From: Frankiales bacterium
GTDB lineage: Bacteria > Actinomycetota > Actinomycetes > Mycobacteriales > SCTD01
Reading direction: 5' to 3'
Assembly: GCA_025966135.1 (NCBI GenBank)
Contig: JAOPVP010000046.1
Span: forward strand, 88,751 to 152,750
Length of the DNA stretch: 64,000 nt
Part shown: in pieces, positions 16,552 to 25,148 of the stretch
How positions within the stretch are numbered: position 1 is the stretch's first letter
How the letters are laid out: each line of letters begins with the position of its first letter
The notes under the pieces: generated by a model
What the model was told of the DNA's origin: nothing
The model's input: only the letters and a program-made list of their open reading frames with translations
Database searches by the model: none
Made by a program: the position numbers and the translations under genes

Positions 16552-17676
16552 TCATCTGCGGGGCAGTCCGAGCAGGCGCTCGGACACGATGTTGCGCTGG
16601 ACCTCGTTGGTGCCGGCGTAGATCGGACCCGACAGCGAGAACTGGAAGCCCTTGCTCCAGGGGCCTTCCAGCTCGGCCTCAGACCCGAGCACGTCGAGTG
16701 CCAGCTCATGGAGACGGATGTCGAGCTCGCTCCAGAACAGCTTGTTGAGGCTCGACTCACCGGGGCGCCCACGGCCGGCCTGCTCGTCGCTGACCTGTCG
16801 AAGTGTGAACAGCCGGTAGGCCTCGGAATCCATCCAGGCCTGCGCCAAGCGGTCGCGCACGCCGTTGTCGAGGGTCTCGTCCCCGACCAGGTCGAGCAAA
16901 CGCGCAACCGTCGCTGTGTAGCGCCCGGGGGAGCGCAGCGTCAGGCCTCGTTCGGAGCCCGTGGTCGCCATGGCCACGCTCCACCCCTTGCCCACCCCAC
17001 CGAGGACGGCGCTGTCCGGGACAAAGACGTTGTCCAGGAAAACCTCGGCGAAGCCCTCGTCGCCATCGAGCCGTGCGAAGCCGCGCACGGTCACCCCCGG
17101 TGCGTCGAGCGGCACCAGGAAGTACGTGAGTCCGTGGTGGCGCTCCGAAGCCGGGTCGGAGCGGAAGAGACCGAACAGGTGCGTGCAGAAGGACCCGCGG
17201 GTGGTCCAGGTCTTCTGGCCGTTGAGCACCCATCCGCCGTCGGCCTGATCAGCGCGGCTGGTCAGCGACGCCAGGTCACTGCCCGAGCCCGGCTCCGACC
17301 AGCCCTGGCACCACAGGTCCTCGGCGGCAGACATCCGGGGCAGCAGGCTGTCCTGCTGCTCCTTGCTGCCAAAGGCGAACAGGGTGGGGGCGAGCAGGAA
17401 GATGCCGTTCTGGGTGACCCGCTGTGGCCCCCCGGCCCGGTAGTACTCCTCCTCGAACGCCAGCCACTCCCACACCGAGGCACCGCGACCGCCGTACTCC
17501 TCGGGCCAGGACACGACGGCCCAGCGCGCCGCGTGGAGCTGCTTCTCCCACTGCAGGTGCTCGGCGAACCCCGTTCGCGTGTCACCCGAGGGCAGGCCGT
17601 GCGGGACGTTGGCGGTCAGCCAGGTACGGGCGTCCGCGCGGAACGCCAGCTCGGCGTCCGTCTCCGTCAGATCCAC
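16552..17676 (-). CDS. acyl-CoA dehydrogenase, long (alpha-type) subunit
   Basis: This 374-residue acyl-CoA dehydrogenase has WCQGWSEPGSGSDLASL (flavin/substrate loop) and the C-terminal GTNEVQRNIVSERLLGLPR block. The GTG at 17676 is preferred over a TTG at 17712, because the latter would run through the KstR2 operator. TAGCGT lies exactly 7 nt before this GTG, which suggests leaderless transcription. It is first of four genes (fadE, fadE, ech, snoaL) and pairs with the short fadE downstream. Confidence 0.83.
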   Translation of the reverse strand: MDLTETDAELAFRADARTWLTANVPHGLPSGDTRTGFAEHLQWEKQLHAARWAVVSWPEEYGGRGASVWEWLAFEEEYYRAGGPQRVTQNGIFLLAPTLFAFGSKEQQDSLLPRMSAAEDLWCQGWSEPGSGSDLASLTSRADQADGGWVLNGQKTWTTRGSFCTHLFGLFRSDPASERHHGLTYFLVPLDAPGVTVRGFARLDGDEGFAEVFLDNVFVPDSAVLGGVGKGWSVAMATTGSERGLTLRSPGRYTATVARLLDLVGDETLDNGVRDRLAQAWMDSEAYRLFTLRQVSDEQAGRGRPGESSLNKLFWSELDIRLHELALDVLGSEAELEGPWSKGFQFSLSGPIYAGTNEVQRNIVSERLLGLPRR

Positions 17677-17683
17677 CTTCCGG

Positions 17684-17689
17684 ACGCTA
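17684..17689 (-). promoter_or_regulatory. -10 box of the fadE-fadE-ech-snoaL unit, leaderless type
   Basis: TAGCGT on the minus strand lies 7 nt before the GTG at 17676 and 3 nt downstream of KstR2 operator site 2. Confidence 0.5.
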
Positions 17690-17692
17690 CCA

Positions 17693-17706
17693 AGCAAGCG
17701 CTTGGG
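17693..17706. promoter_or_regulatory. KstR2 operator, site 2
   Basis: Matches AnCAAGnnCTTGnT except for the final T (here G). It has the same CAAGCGCTTG core as the other sites. It lies between kstR2 and the fadE unit just upstream of that unit's -10 box, so the unit has its own KstR2-controlled promoter. Confidence 0.75.
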
Positions 17707-17739
17707 CAACAACCCTGCGCCGATGCGCAGGACCTGGCA

Positions 17740-18321
17740 TCAGCGACCGATGCCCTCCAGGAACACCTTCACGTAGTCCGCCGCGAGGTTGCTGTAGCCA
17801 TAGGTCTTGGTCGGGACGAACCAGCGCGCCGTCAGCCACAGGCCGTCGCGCAGCAAGGGGTAGACGACCTTGACCGGCACGTCGTTGCGGAACACCCCGG
17901 CCTCGGCGCCCTCCTCGAGGACCTTGATCCAGGCGCTGCGGACGGCCCGTGCGGACTGCCGCACGACGGTGGGGCCGTCGGCGGCCTGCAGGTAGCGGGC
18001 GTCGTTCTGGTAGATCTCGGTCGCGTGCGGGTGCTCGGCCGACGTGGCGATGGAGGCCTGGACCAGCCCGCGTAGCCGGGAGGCGGGGTCGGTCTCCGTG
18101 GCGAGGACGGCGTCGTACCGGGCGACCAGGTCGTCCATGAAGCTCGAGACGATGGCGTCCACGATCGCGTCCTTGGAGGCGAAGTGGTGGTAGAGGCTGC
18201 CGGAGAGGATTCCCACGGCCTCGGCGATCTCGCGTACGGTCGTCGCTGCCACGCCTTGCTTCGCAAACAGGTCTGCGGCCCGTTCGAGGATCACCTCGCG
18301 GCGGTCCAGCGGGGTTGACAT
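17740..18321 (-). CDS. kstR2: TetR-family repressor KstR2
   Basis: This 193-residue TetR protein has an N-terminal helix-turn-helix at about residues 24-45 (VREIAEAVGILSGSLYHHF) and a ligand-binding C-terminal domain. KstR2 (about 200 residues) represses HIP-degradation genes and is released by HIP-CoA. Identity is supported by four KstR2 palindromes within 22 kb and by divergence from fadD3, as known in mycobacteria and rhodococci. The start ATG follows a GAGAGG site. The operator in the shared gap suggests autoregulation. Confidence 0.9.
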   Translation of the reverse strand: MSTPLDRREVILERAADLFAKQGVAATTVREIAEAVGILSGSLYHHFASKDAIVDAIVSSFMDDLVARYDAVLATETDPASRLRGLVQASIATSAEHPHATEIYQNDARYLQAADGPTVVRQSARAVRSAWIKVLEEGAEAGVFRNDVPVKVVYPLLRDGLWLTARWFVPTKTYGYSNLAADYVKVFLEGIGR

Positions 18322-18334
18322 GCCGGTCCTCTCG

Positions 18335-18364
18335 TTGACGTCCAGCGAGTGGCGATCGTACTGT
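18335..18364 (+). promoter_or_regulatory. promoter of fadD3
   Basis: TTGACG at 18335-18340 and TACTGT at 18359-18364 are separated by 18 nt. The expected start of transcription falls on the KstR2 operator that follows, a classic repression layout. Confidence 0.55.
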
Positions 18365-18368
18365 CCCT

Positions 18369-18382
18369 ACCAAGCGCTTGCT
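18369..18382. promoter_or_regulatory. KstR2 operator, site 3
   Basis: A perfect AnCAAGnnCTTGnT palindrome, identical over 14 nt to site 1. It lies in the kstR2-fadD3 divergent gap, 12 nt before the fadD3 start. Confidence 0.85.
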
Positions 18383-18394
18383 AGAAGGGACGGC

Positions 18395-19912
18395 ATGGAC
18401 ACGATCCCCGCGGTGCTGCGGGCCGCCGCTGCCGCCACCCCTGACCGCGAGGCCGTCGTCACGCCCGAGGCGCGACTCACCTTCGCTCAGCTGCTCGAGC
18501 GATCCCGAACCTTCTCCCGGGCCGCTCTCGCCTCCGGGCTCCAGCACGGCGACCGCGTTGCCATGTGGGCACCCAACACGGCGGACTGGATCGTCGCCGC
18601 GCTGGGCCTCAGCGGCATCGGGGTGGTCCTCGTCCCCGTGAACACGCGCTTCAAGGGCGAGGAGGCCCGCTACCTCCTCGACCGGACGGGGGTGTCCGCC
18701 CTCGTCGTCGATGACGGCTTCCTCACTCAGCTGCTGGGGGCAGACCCCTTGGCAGCACTGGGAAGTCCGGATGTCCAGGTCATCCGGACGTCGCAGCTGG
18801 GGAGCTTCCTGGCACGGGCCGAGGAGGTCTCGGAGGAGGACGTCGAGAAGGCCGCCGGCGCGGTGCTGCCCGACGACCCGAGCGACATCATCTTCACCTC
18901 CGGGACGACTGGCAGGCCCAAGGGCGCGGTGGCCCGGCACGGACAGAGCGTGCGGCTGTTCAGGACCTGGGCCGACACGGTCGGAGTCCGCGAGGGCGAA
19001 CGGATGCTCGTGGTCGCGCCGTTCTTCCACACCTTCGGCTACAAGGCCGGGCTGCTCGCGTGCCTGTTAACGCGCGCCACCTGCATCCCGCTGAAGGTCT
19101 TCGACGTCGACGAGGCGCTGCGCACCATCGCCACCGAGCGCGTCGACGTCGTCCCTGGGCCTCCGACGCTCTACAGCTCAATGCTCGAGCACCCGGCCCG
19201 TCAGTCCGCTGATCTGAGCTCGCTGCGTCTGGCGGTCACCGGCGCGGCGGTCGTCCCGACTGCGCTCATCGCGCGCATGCGCGCTGAGCTGGGCTTCCGC
19301 GAGGTCATCACCGCCTACGGCCTGACGGAGTGCTGCGGCTTCGCCACTGCCTGCAGGCCCGGCGACCCCGACGAGGTCATCTCCCTCACCTCCGGTCGCG
19401 CCGTGGAGGGCGTCGAGGTGCAGGTCCTCGCTGCACAGGGGCAACCGGGTGAGGTGGTGGTTCGTGGCTACGGTGTGATGAGTGGCTACTGGGACGACCC
19501 GGCGGCGACCGCAGAGGCGATCGACACCGACGGCTGGCTGCACACCGGTGACGTCGGGGTGATGGACGCGGCCGGTAACTTGCGCATCACTGACCGCCTC
19601 AAGGACATGTACGTCGTAGGGGGTTTCAACGCCTACCCCGCCGAGATCGAGCAGGTCCTCATTCGTCACGCGGGTGTGAGCGAGGCCGCCGTCATCGGTG
19701 TGCCGGACGAGCGAATGGGTGAGGTGGGCAAGGCCTTCGTCGTCCCCCGCGCGGGCTCACAGGTGCAGCCCGATGAGCTGATCGCCTGGTGCCGGGAGCT
19801 GCTGGCCAACTACAAGGTGCCCCGCAGCGTCGAGCTGGTGGACACGCTGCCCAAGAACGCCACTGGCAAGGTCACCAAGGAGGCCCTTCGCCAGGGACCA
19901 CCGCGCCCGTGA
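18395..19912 (+). CDS. fadD3: HIP:CoA ligase FadD3
   Basis: This 505-residue AMP-forming acyl-CoA synthetase activates HIP, the bicyclic product left after ring A/B removal, as HIP-CoA. That product is also the KstR2 effector. The ATP-binding block FTSGTTGRPKGAV lies near residue 168, the GWLHTGDVG block near residue 380, and the C-terminal catalytic lysine block PKNATGKVTKEAL near residue 490. The length equals FadD3 (about 503). The ATG at 18395 follows AGAAGGG. One leucine is encoded by a rare TTA (19067-19069). Confidence 0.92.
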   Translation: MDTIPAVLRAAAAATPDREAVVTPEARLTFAQLLERSRTFSRAALASGLQHGDRVAMWAPNTADWIVAALGLSGIGVVLVPVNTRFKGEEARYLLDRTGVSALVVDDGFLTQLLGADPLAALGSPDVQVIRTSQLGSFLARAEEVSEEDVEKAAGAVLPDDPSDIIFTSGTTGRPKGAVARHGQSVRLFRTWADTVGVREGERMLVVAPFFHTFGYKAGLLACLLTRATCIPLKVFDVDEALRTIATERVDVVPGPPTLYSSMLEHPARQSADLSSLRLAVTGAAVVPTALIARMRAELGFREVITAYGLTECCGFATACRPGDPDEVISLTSGRAVEGVEVQVLAAQGQPGEVVVRGYGVMSGYWDDPAATAEAIDTDGWLHTGDVGVMDAAGNLRITDRLKDMYVVGGFNAYPAEIEQVLIRHAGVSEAAVIGVPDERMGEVGKAFVVPRAGSQVQPDELIAWCRELLANYKVPRSVELVDTLPKNATGKVTKEALRQGPPRP

Positions 19913-19934
19913 CCACCGCCTCGACGCTCAGACG

Positions 19935-20088
19935 GTGCCATCGCTGCGCCGACTGACAGCCGCCGTGCACGCGCAGGGCGCCCTCGCCGCAGCCCAGCTC
20001 GGTCACGCCGGGCTGGTGGCCGACTCGCACTCCAACCGTGGCCGCTCCCTCGCTCCCAGCCGTCGCTTCAGCCCGGTCGCCCGGGGCT
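19935..20088 (+). pseudogene. fragment of an Old Yellow Enzyme-type flavin oxidoreductase
   Basis: About 50 codons read VHAQGALAAAQLGHAG and then RSLAPSRRFSPVA, a recognisable internal piece of NADH:flavin oxidoreductases. There is no proper N-terminus, and the rest of the barrel is missing. In the same frame it runs into an HxlR-like remnant. It begins 22 nt after fadD3 and looks like the debris of a deletion. Confidence 0.6.
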
Positions 20089-20100
20089 GGTCCCCGGTGC

Positions 20101-20338
20101 CACCAAGGCCGACCCGGGTCCGGCTCGAGTACCGCCTCACACAGGCCGGCCGCGAGCTGCAGCCCACCTTGACGGGGGTGAAGGACTGGGGCGACGCGCA
20201 TCTCGCCGACGAGCGGGGCGTGCCGGTCGTGACCCGGCACCGGGAATGCGGGCGGCCGTGCACACGCAGCCCGTTTGCGAGCAGGGCCACGTCGTCGACG
20301 ACACCCGCGGGTTGCTGTCCGAGGTCAACGTCGCCTGA
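20101..20338 (+). pseudogene. frameshifted C-terminal remnant of an HxlR-type regulator
   Basis: The frame reads RLEYRLTQAGRELQPTL and WGDAHLADERG, then HRECG, as in the C-terminal half of HxlR winged-helix proteins. After that the match continues only in another frame (VHTQPVCEQGHVVDD up to a stop at 20336). A single-base deletion near 20250 would explain this. The DNA-binding half is absent. The stretch from 20339 to 20490 shows no gene or clear signal. Confidence 0.55.
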
Positions 20339-20490
20339 CCGGAGCCGTCGGTGGTCTCTTATGCCCGCCACGCAACGCTCCTGCAATGTCCCGGTTTCAG
20401 GGCAGCACCAGATATGGTCCGGCCCAGCGTCGACCTGCCACCGGTTCCCGGTTCGGCCCCGACGTGGCGTCAGAGGGGGGCGCAACGGCC

Positions 20491-21411
20491 ATGCAGAAGC
20501 CGTTTCCGGTGACTCAGGTGAGCGATCTGTCCAGGTGGGATCGGCTGCGCTTCGCCTGGCGGGACTACCGGTACGGCGATCAGCAGGACGTCTTCAGCAG
20601 CGTCCCACCGGGTCACTTCTACTCGCCGGTTCCCTCGCTGCTCGACGTCCAGCAACGGAGCGAGGAGATCTTCTCCGTCCCCCGCGACCTCCCAGGCATC
20701 GATCTGCGGGCGGCGGCTCAACTCGAGCTCGCACGTGAGCTGGCGCCCTTGGTCCAGGCCCTCCCGTTCGCTCCCGACGAGGTGCCCGGCTTGCGGTACT
20801 GGCTCAGCAACCCCTACTTCTACACAGCGGACGGGGCCATCTACGCGGCGCTTCTCCAGCTCTGGCGACCGTCCAGGATCGTCGAGGTCGGCTCCGGCTT
20901 CTCCACGGCGGTGCTTCTGGACATGGTCGATCTGCACGGCGACGTGCGGCCGCGCATCACCTGCATCGATCCGTATCCCCAGCGGCTGCGTGGGCTGCTA
21001 CGTCCCAGTGACGATGTGGAGATCCTCGAGTGCGGGGTCCAAGACGTGAACCCCGCGCTGTTCACCGGGCTCACGGCCGGGGACCTGCTGTTCATCGACT
21101 CCACGCATGTCAGCAAAGTCGGCAGCGATGTCAACTACCTGTTCCTCGAGGTGCTCTCGCGCTTGCCGGCAGGGGTGCACATCCACGTCCACGACGTGTT
21201 CTACCCCTTTGAGTACCCCCGCGAGATGGTGCTCGGTGGGATGGCTTGGAACGAGGCGTACCTGCTACGGGGGTTCCTGACGCACAACGCGCGCGTCCGG
21301 ATCGACTGGTGGAACTCCTACCTGAGCACCGCACACCGCGAAGAGGTCCAAGCCCTCATGCCCAGCTGGGAGCCGCAGGGCTGCTCCAGCCTGTGGCTGA
21401 CCACCACCTGA
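20491..21411 (+). CDS. class I SAM-dependent methyltransferase-like protein
   Basis: This 306-residue protein has a Rossmann core: RIVEVGSGFSTAVLLDMV near residue 131 is the SAM-binding motif I, and ITCIDPYPQRL and GDLLFIDSTHVSKVGSD follow in the order of Methyltransf_24 proteins. The N-terminal 120 residues are not recognised. The ATG at 20491 is preceded by GAGGGGGG; an in-frame ATG at 20383 is less likely. It sits between fadD3 and the end of the ipd operon without coupling to either. The substrate is unknown. Confidence 0.7.
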   Translation: MQKPFPVTQVSDLSRWDRLRFAWRDYRYGDQQDVFSSVPPGHFYSPVPSLLDVQQRSEEIFSVPRDLPGIDLRAAAQLELARELAPLVQALPFAPDEVPGLRYWLSNPYFYTADGAIYAALLQLWRPSRIVEVGSGFSTAVLLDMVDLHGDVRPRITCIDPYPQRLRGLLRPSDDVEILECGVQDVNPALFTGLTAGDLLFIDSTHVSKVGSDVNYLFLEVLSRLPAGVHIHVHDVFYPFEYPREMVLGGMAWNEAYLLRGFLTHNARVRIDWWNSYLSTAHREEVQALMPSWEPQGCSSLWLTTT

Positions 21412-21415
21412 CCCG

Positions 21416-22114
21416 CTACGAAAGCATCCCGCCGTCGATGACCAGGGCGCTCCCGGTGACCGAGCGCGCGGTGTCCGAGGCGAGATAGGCGATGGCCTCG
21501 GCGATCTCGAGCGGATCGGAGAACCTTGGGATCACGTTGTCCAGTCGGGCCATGAGCTTCGGATCGAGGTCCGTCGGCATCGCGGTCGCAACACCTGCGA
21601 TGAGCGGGGTGTCGACGCCACCCGGGCACACGCAGTTGACGCGCACACCGGTCTGGTAAAGCTCGAGGGCCATCGACTTCGTCAGCATGACCAGGCCAGC
21701 CTTCGAGGCGCAATAAGCCGCCGAGTAGGCCTGTCCGCGGAGCCCGGCGACACTTGCCACGTTGACGATGTTGCCCTTGCGCTCGAGGAGGCCGGGCAGC
21801 GCAGCTTGGCTCACCACGAAGGGGGCGGTGAGGTTGACGTCGAGCTGGCGCTGCCAGCTCCCGAGCGTCAGGTCGGCGACGTGGTCGAGCCGCACGATGC
21901 CGGCCACGTTGAGGACCACGTCGAACGGTCCGTTCTCCGCCACCAGCCCACGGACGGTGTCGGAGTCGGTGAGGTCGCACTGCTGTACGCCGGGCGCCTC
22001 CTGGACGTCGAGACCGACGACCGTGGCGCCCTCCTCGGCGAAGAGCGAGGCGGTCGCCTTGCCGACACCAGATGCGGCGCCCGTGACCAGGACCCGCTTG
22101 CCGTCGAACCTCAC
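21416..22114 (-). CDS. short-chain dehydrogenase, last gene of the ipd operon
   Basis: This 232-residue SDR has the cofactor motif TGAASGVGKATA near residue 11, NVAG near residue 69, and the catalytic set NVASVAGLRGQAYSAAYCASKAG with the YxxxK in it (motif spans residues about 118-140). The GTG start at 22114 overlaps the SnoaL stop. It is the tenth gene of the run that starts at 29689 and probably oxidises or reduces a hydroxyl/keto group of a ring C/D intermediate. Confidence 0.82.
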   Translation of the reverse strand: MRFDGKRVLVTGAASGVGKATASLFAEEGATVVGLDVQEAPGVQQCDLTDSDTVRGLVAENGPFDVVLNVAGIVRLDHVADLTLGSWQRQLDVNLTAPFVVSQAALPGLLERKGNIVNVASVAGLRGQAYSAAYCASKAGLVMLTKSMALELYQTGVRVNCVCPGGVDTPLIAGVATAMPTDLDPKLMARLDNVIPRFSDPLEIAEAIAYLASDTARSVTGSALVIDGGMLS

Positions 22115-22539
22115 AGGTTCACCATGTGGCTGCTCATGTCGCCTCGTTGCTCGAGGAAGAACTGGCGCTCGGTGAAGCACCAGCTGCCGTCGACGACGGC
22201 GAACGTGTCGCGGTAGCGGCCGGCGGCCACGGGTTGCAGCGGGCCGTCGCCGACCTGCTGCACGACGAGGAAGGACGAGCGGCACACCGCCTGCTCCCCC
22301 TCGACCTCGATCACAGGGCCTGACACGAGATGCCGGGTCCGCGGAGACCCGTCGTGCAGCTGCACCATGACGCCGTACAGCTTGGCGACTCCCTCGGCGC
22401 CGGAAGTGACCTCGACGCCGTTCTCGTCCCTGAACCTGGCGTGGGCGAAGAGCGCTCCCAGGCCGCCCCAGTCCCCGGCGTCCATCACCTCGCAGTAGGT
22501 GCCGAGGAGGTTCCTGATGGCCTCGTGGGCGGTGCTCAT
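22111..22539 (-). CDS. SnoaL-like protein of the ipd operon
   Basis: This 142-residue NTF2-fold protein begins AHEAIRNLLGTYCEVMDAGD and ends in a strand region with WCFTERQFFLEQRGD. It belongs to the same SnoaL_4 group as the protein at 14266-14742. It lies 18 nt after echA20 and is coupled to the following SDR. Its conserved presence in steroid operons suggests a catalytic or binding role on a CoA ester, but no reaction is known to me. Confidence 0.72.
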   Translation of the reverse strand: MSTAHEAIRNLLGTYCEVMDAGDWGGLGALFAHARFRDENGVEVTSGAEGVAKLYGVMVQLHDGSPRTRHLVSGPVIEVEGEQAVCRSSFLVVQQVGDGPLQPVAAGRYRDTFAVVDGSWCFTERQFFLEQRGDMSSHMVNL

Positions 22540-22557
22540 TCGATGCTCAACGGATGC

Positions 22558-23292
22558 TCATCTGCCGAAGTCCTTGCGCACCTTGTCGGCCACGCCCAGC
22601 AGGTTGAGCTCGAAGGTGTAGCTCTGCTCGATGCGATAGCTCTTGTGGACGTCCCACAGGTCGATCGCAGCGAGCGACTCCTTAGCCATCCTGATGACGA
22701 CGGGGTCCTTCTCGGCGATGCTGCGCGCCACCTCGAGCGCCTTGCTGCGCAGCTCCTCGCGGGGGACGACGTGCAGCACCGAACCGAACTCGTGCAGCTC
22801 CTGCGCCGTCGCGGTAGCGGAGGTGTAGACCATCGCCCGGGCCTTGTGCAGGGGCACCAGCCGCGACAGGTGGGTCGCGGCACCGAGGGCGCCGCGGTCC
22901 ACCTCGGGCAGCCCGAAGGTTGCGTCGTCGGAGGCGATCACGATGTCACTGTTGCCTGCCAGCCCGATCCCACCGCCGAGGCAGAAGCCTTGTACGGCGG
23001 TGATGACCGGCACCGGGCACTCGTAGCAGGCGCCGAAGGCGGCATGGCAACCGCGGTTGGCACCTACGAGAGCGGTGAAGGTGTCGTCCCTCTGGAACTC
23101 CTTGATGTCCACGCCCGCGTTGAAGCCGCGCCCCTCGGCACGCAGCACCACGACCCGGGTCGACGGATCGCGCCCAGCGGACAGGATCGCCTCGGCAAGG
23201 TCGAACCAGCCCTGGACCGGTAGGGCGTTCACCGGCGGGTGGTCGACGACCACTTCCACGACGCCGTCGTCGTAGCGGGTGGAGGAGATCAT
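22558..23292 (-). CDS. echA20: ring D hydrolase EchA20
   Basis: This 244-residue crotonase-family protein matches EchA20 in length (about 247) and context. EchA20 is known to open ring D of HIEC-CoA by hydrolysis, not to hydrate an enoyl-CoA. The oxyanion blocks are GFNAGVDIKEF near residue 56 and CLGGGIGLAGNSDI near residue 103, and GLPEVDRGALG carries the acidic residue. It lies 10 nt after ipdF in the ten-gene operon. The assignment rests on family plus neighbours. Confidence 0.88.
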   Translation of the reverse strand: MISSTRYDDGVVEVVVDHPPVNALPVQGWFDLAEAILSAGRDPSTRVVVLRAEGRGFNAGVDIKEFQRDDTFTALVGANRGCHAAFGACYECPVPVITAVQGFCLGGGIGLAGNSDIVIASDDATFGLPEVDRGALGAATHLSRLVPLHKARAMVYTSATATAQELHEFGSVLHVVPREELRSKALEVARSIAEKDPVVIRMAKESLAAIDLWDVHKSYRIEQSYTFELNLLGVADKVRKDFGR

Positions 23293-23302
23293 GGTTGCCC
23301 TC

Positions 23303-24082
23303 TCACGGGTGCTGGCTACTGACGGACACGACCTCGCCCGTCATGTAGGTGGAGTAGTCGCTGGCGAGGAAGACGATCACGTTGGCGACCTCCCACGGCT
23401 CGGCTGCGCGTCCGAAGGCCTCCTTGGCCGACAGCTCCGCGAGCAGCTCGTCGCTGGTCACCTTCGCGAGGAAGGGGTGCATCGCGATCGACGGCGAGAC
23501 GGCGTTGACGCGCACCCCGTGCTTGGCACCCTCCACGCCGGCCGTCCGGGTGAGGGCCATGACGCCGGCCTTGGCGGCGGCATAGTGAGCCTGGCCTTCC
23601 TGTGCGCGCCAGCCGATCACCGACGCGTTGTTGACGATGACGCCGGAACCCCTGGCCGTCATGAGCTTCAAAGCGGCACGGGTGCAGCGGAAGGTGCCGC
23701 CCAGCGTCACGTCCAGCACGTTGGTCCACTGCTCGTCGGTCATGTCGACGATGGCTGCCGTGCCACCGAGACCGGCGTTGTTGACCAGCACGTCGACATG
23801 GCCGTGCTCGGCGACGGTCAGGTCGAACATCCGCTGCACGTCCTCCTCGACCGTGACGTTGCAGGGAACCGCGAGGGGGCGCCTACCGGCAAGCTCCGCG
23901 AGGGCGTCCGCGGCCTCACCGAGCCTTCGCTCGTGCCAGTCGGAGAGGACCACGGTGGCGCCCTCCTCGACCGCTCTCTTGGCGGTGGCGAACCCGATGC
24001 CGGTGCCGGCGGCGGCGGTCACGAGCACGACCTTCCCGGCGAGCAGGCTGTGGCCCGGGACGTAGTCGGGGACCTCAGGCAC
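23303..24082 (-). CDS. ipdF: HIC-CoA 5-hydroxy dehydrogenase IpdF
   Basis: This 259-residue SDR has the unusual cofactor motif VTAAAGTGIGFATA (residues about 22-35), NNAGLGG, NNASVIGWRAQEGQAHYAAAKAG and a C-terminus TGEVVSVSSQHP. These match the IpdF (Rv3559c) group as I remember it. IpdF oxidises the 5-hydroxyl of HIP-derived CoA esters. It overlaps ipdC by 8 nt. Other SDRs of the operon lack the AAAGTGIG motif. Confidence 0.85.
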   Translation of the reverse strand: MPEVPDYVPGHSLLAGKVVLVTAAAGTGIGFATAKRAVEEGATVVLSDWHERRLGEAADALAELAGRRPLAVPCNVTVEEDVQRMFDLTVAEHGHVDVLVNNAGLGGTAAIVDMTDEQWTNVLDVTLGGTFRCTRAALKLMTARGSGVIVNNASVIGWRAQEGQAHYAAAKAGVMALTRTAGVEGAKHGVRVNAVSPSIAMHPFLAKVTSDELLAELSAKEAFGRAAEPWEVANVIVFLASDYSTYMTGEVVSVSSQHP

Positions 24083-25148
24083 GCGCGCCTCCGAGTCGTT
24101 CGAGGACGGCGGACGCCTCGGTCATGATGCGGCTGAGCAGCTCGTCGCAGGACGGCAGGTCCTCCAGGACACCGACGACCTGGCCGGAGGACATGATGCC
24201 GAGGTCGGGCCGGCCGTCGACCATCGCGGCCTTGAGCAGCATCGGGGTGTTGGCCGACATCACGACCTGGCTCAAGGAGAGCTCAGCGCTCTTCCTCATC
24301 GCCAGGCCTTCGCGGACGAACGACGACCATGGCGTGCCCGAGAGCTTCTGGAAGGCCAGCGCGTTCCGGGCCGCGCGGGTCAGACGACTGACCGCCCGTG
24401 ACTTCTCCAGCTCCTCGACCAGCTCGGTGCGCAGCACCCGGTGAGGGACGCCGTCGACCTCTCGCGTCACGACCGTGTCATTGACGCCCTTGCTCAGGTA
24501 GACGTCCTTCACCTGCGTGCTCACCGCGCTGTCGCTGGTGAGCAGGAAGCGGGTGCCCATCGCGATGCCCTCCGCGCCGTAGGCCAGCGCTGCGACGAGC
24601 CCGCGACCGTCGAAGAACCCTCCGGCCGCTACCACGGGGATGTCGACGGCGTCGACGACCTGGGGCAGCAGCACCGTGGTCGGCACCTGGCCGGTGTGGC
24701 CGCCGCCCTCACCACCCTGCACGATGACGGCGTCCGCTCCCCAGCCCGCGACCTTCTCGGCATGTCGGCGGGCGCCGATCGACGGGACCACGATCAGCCC
24801 CTGGTCCTTGCACCGCTTGATGAGGTCCTGCTTCGGGGCCAGGGCAAACGAGGCCACCCGCACGCCCTCACGGGCGAGCAGGTCGACTCGCTGCGCGGCG
24901 TCGGGTGCGTCGGCGCGGAGGTTGACACCGAAGGGCTTGGTGGTGCGCGACTTCGTCTCCGCGATGGCCGCGGACAGCTCGTCATAGGTCATCGTCGCCG
25001 AGGCCAGGATCCCGAGGCCGCCGGCGTTGGCAGTGGCCGACGTGAGCCGCGCGCCGGAGACCCAGCCCATGCCGGTCTGGACCACGGGGTAGTCGACCCC
25101 GAACAGCTCGGTGGCCCGGGTCTTCAGGGCGGGGTGGAGGGTCTTCAC
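24075..25148 (-). CDS. ipdC: flavin-dependent oxidoreductase IpdC (NMO/NPD family)
   Basis: This 357-residue FMN enzyme is of the nitronate monooxygenase-like family. It has PVVQTGMGWVSGARL at the N-terminus and the phosphate-binding blocks DAVIVQGGEGGGHTG and VVAAGGFFDGRG. IpdC is required in ring C/D degradation before ring opening. The GTG start at 25148 overlaps the ipdB stop; a longer upstream frame runs inside ipdB and is not real. The length matches Rv3553 (about 355). Confidence 0.9.
   Translation of the reverse strand: MKTLHPALKTRATELFGVDYPVVQTGMGWVSGARLTSATANAGGLGILASATMTYDELSAAIAETKSRTTKPFGVNLRADAPDAAQRVDLLAREGVRVASFALAPKQDLIKRCKDQGLIVVPSIGARRHAEKVAGWGADAVIVQGGEGGGHTGQVPTTVLLPQVVDAVDIPVVAAGGFFDGRGLVAALAYGAEGIAMGTRFLLTSDSAVSTQVKDVYLSKGVNDTVVTREVDGVPHRVLRTELVEELEKSRAVSRLTRAARNALAFQKLSGTPWSSFVREGLAMRKSAELSLSQVVMSANTPMLLKAAMVDGRPDLGIMSSGQVVGVLEDLPSCDELLSRIMTEASAVLERLGGARA

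Noticed and set aside
17677..17712. N-terminal extension of the fadE at 16552-17676 from a TTG
   Set aside because: The extension would be encoded by the KstR2 operator and the -10 box, and family members begin near the GTG at 17676.
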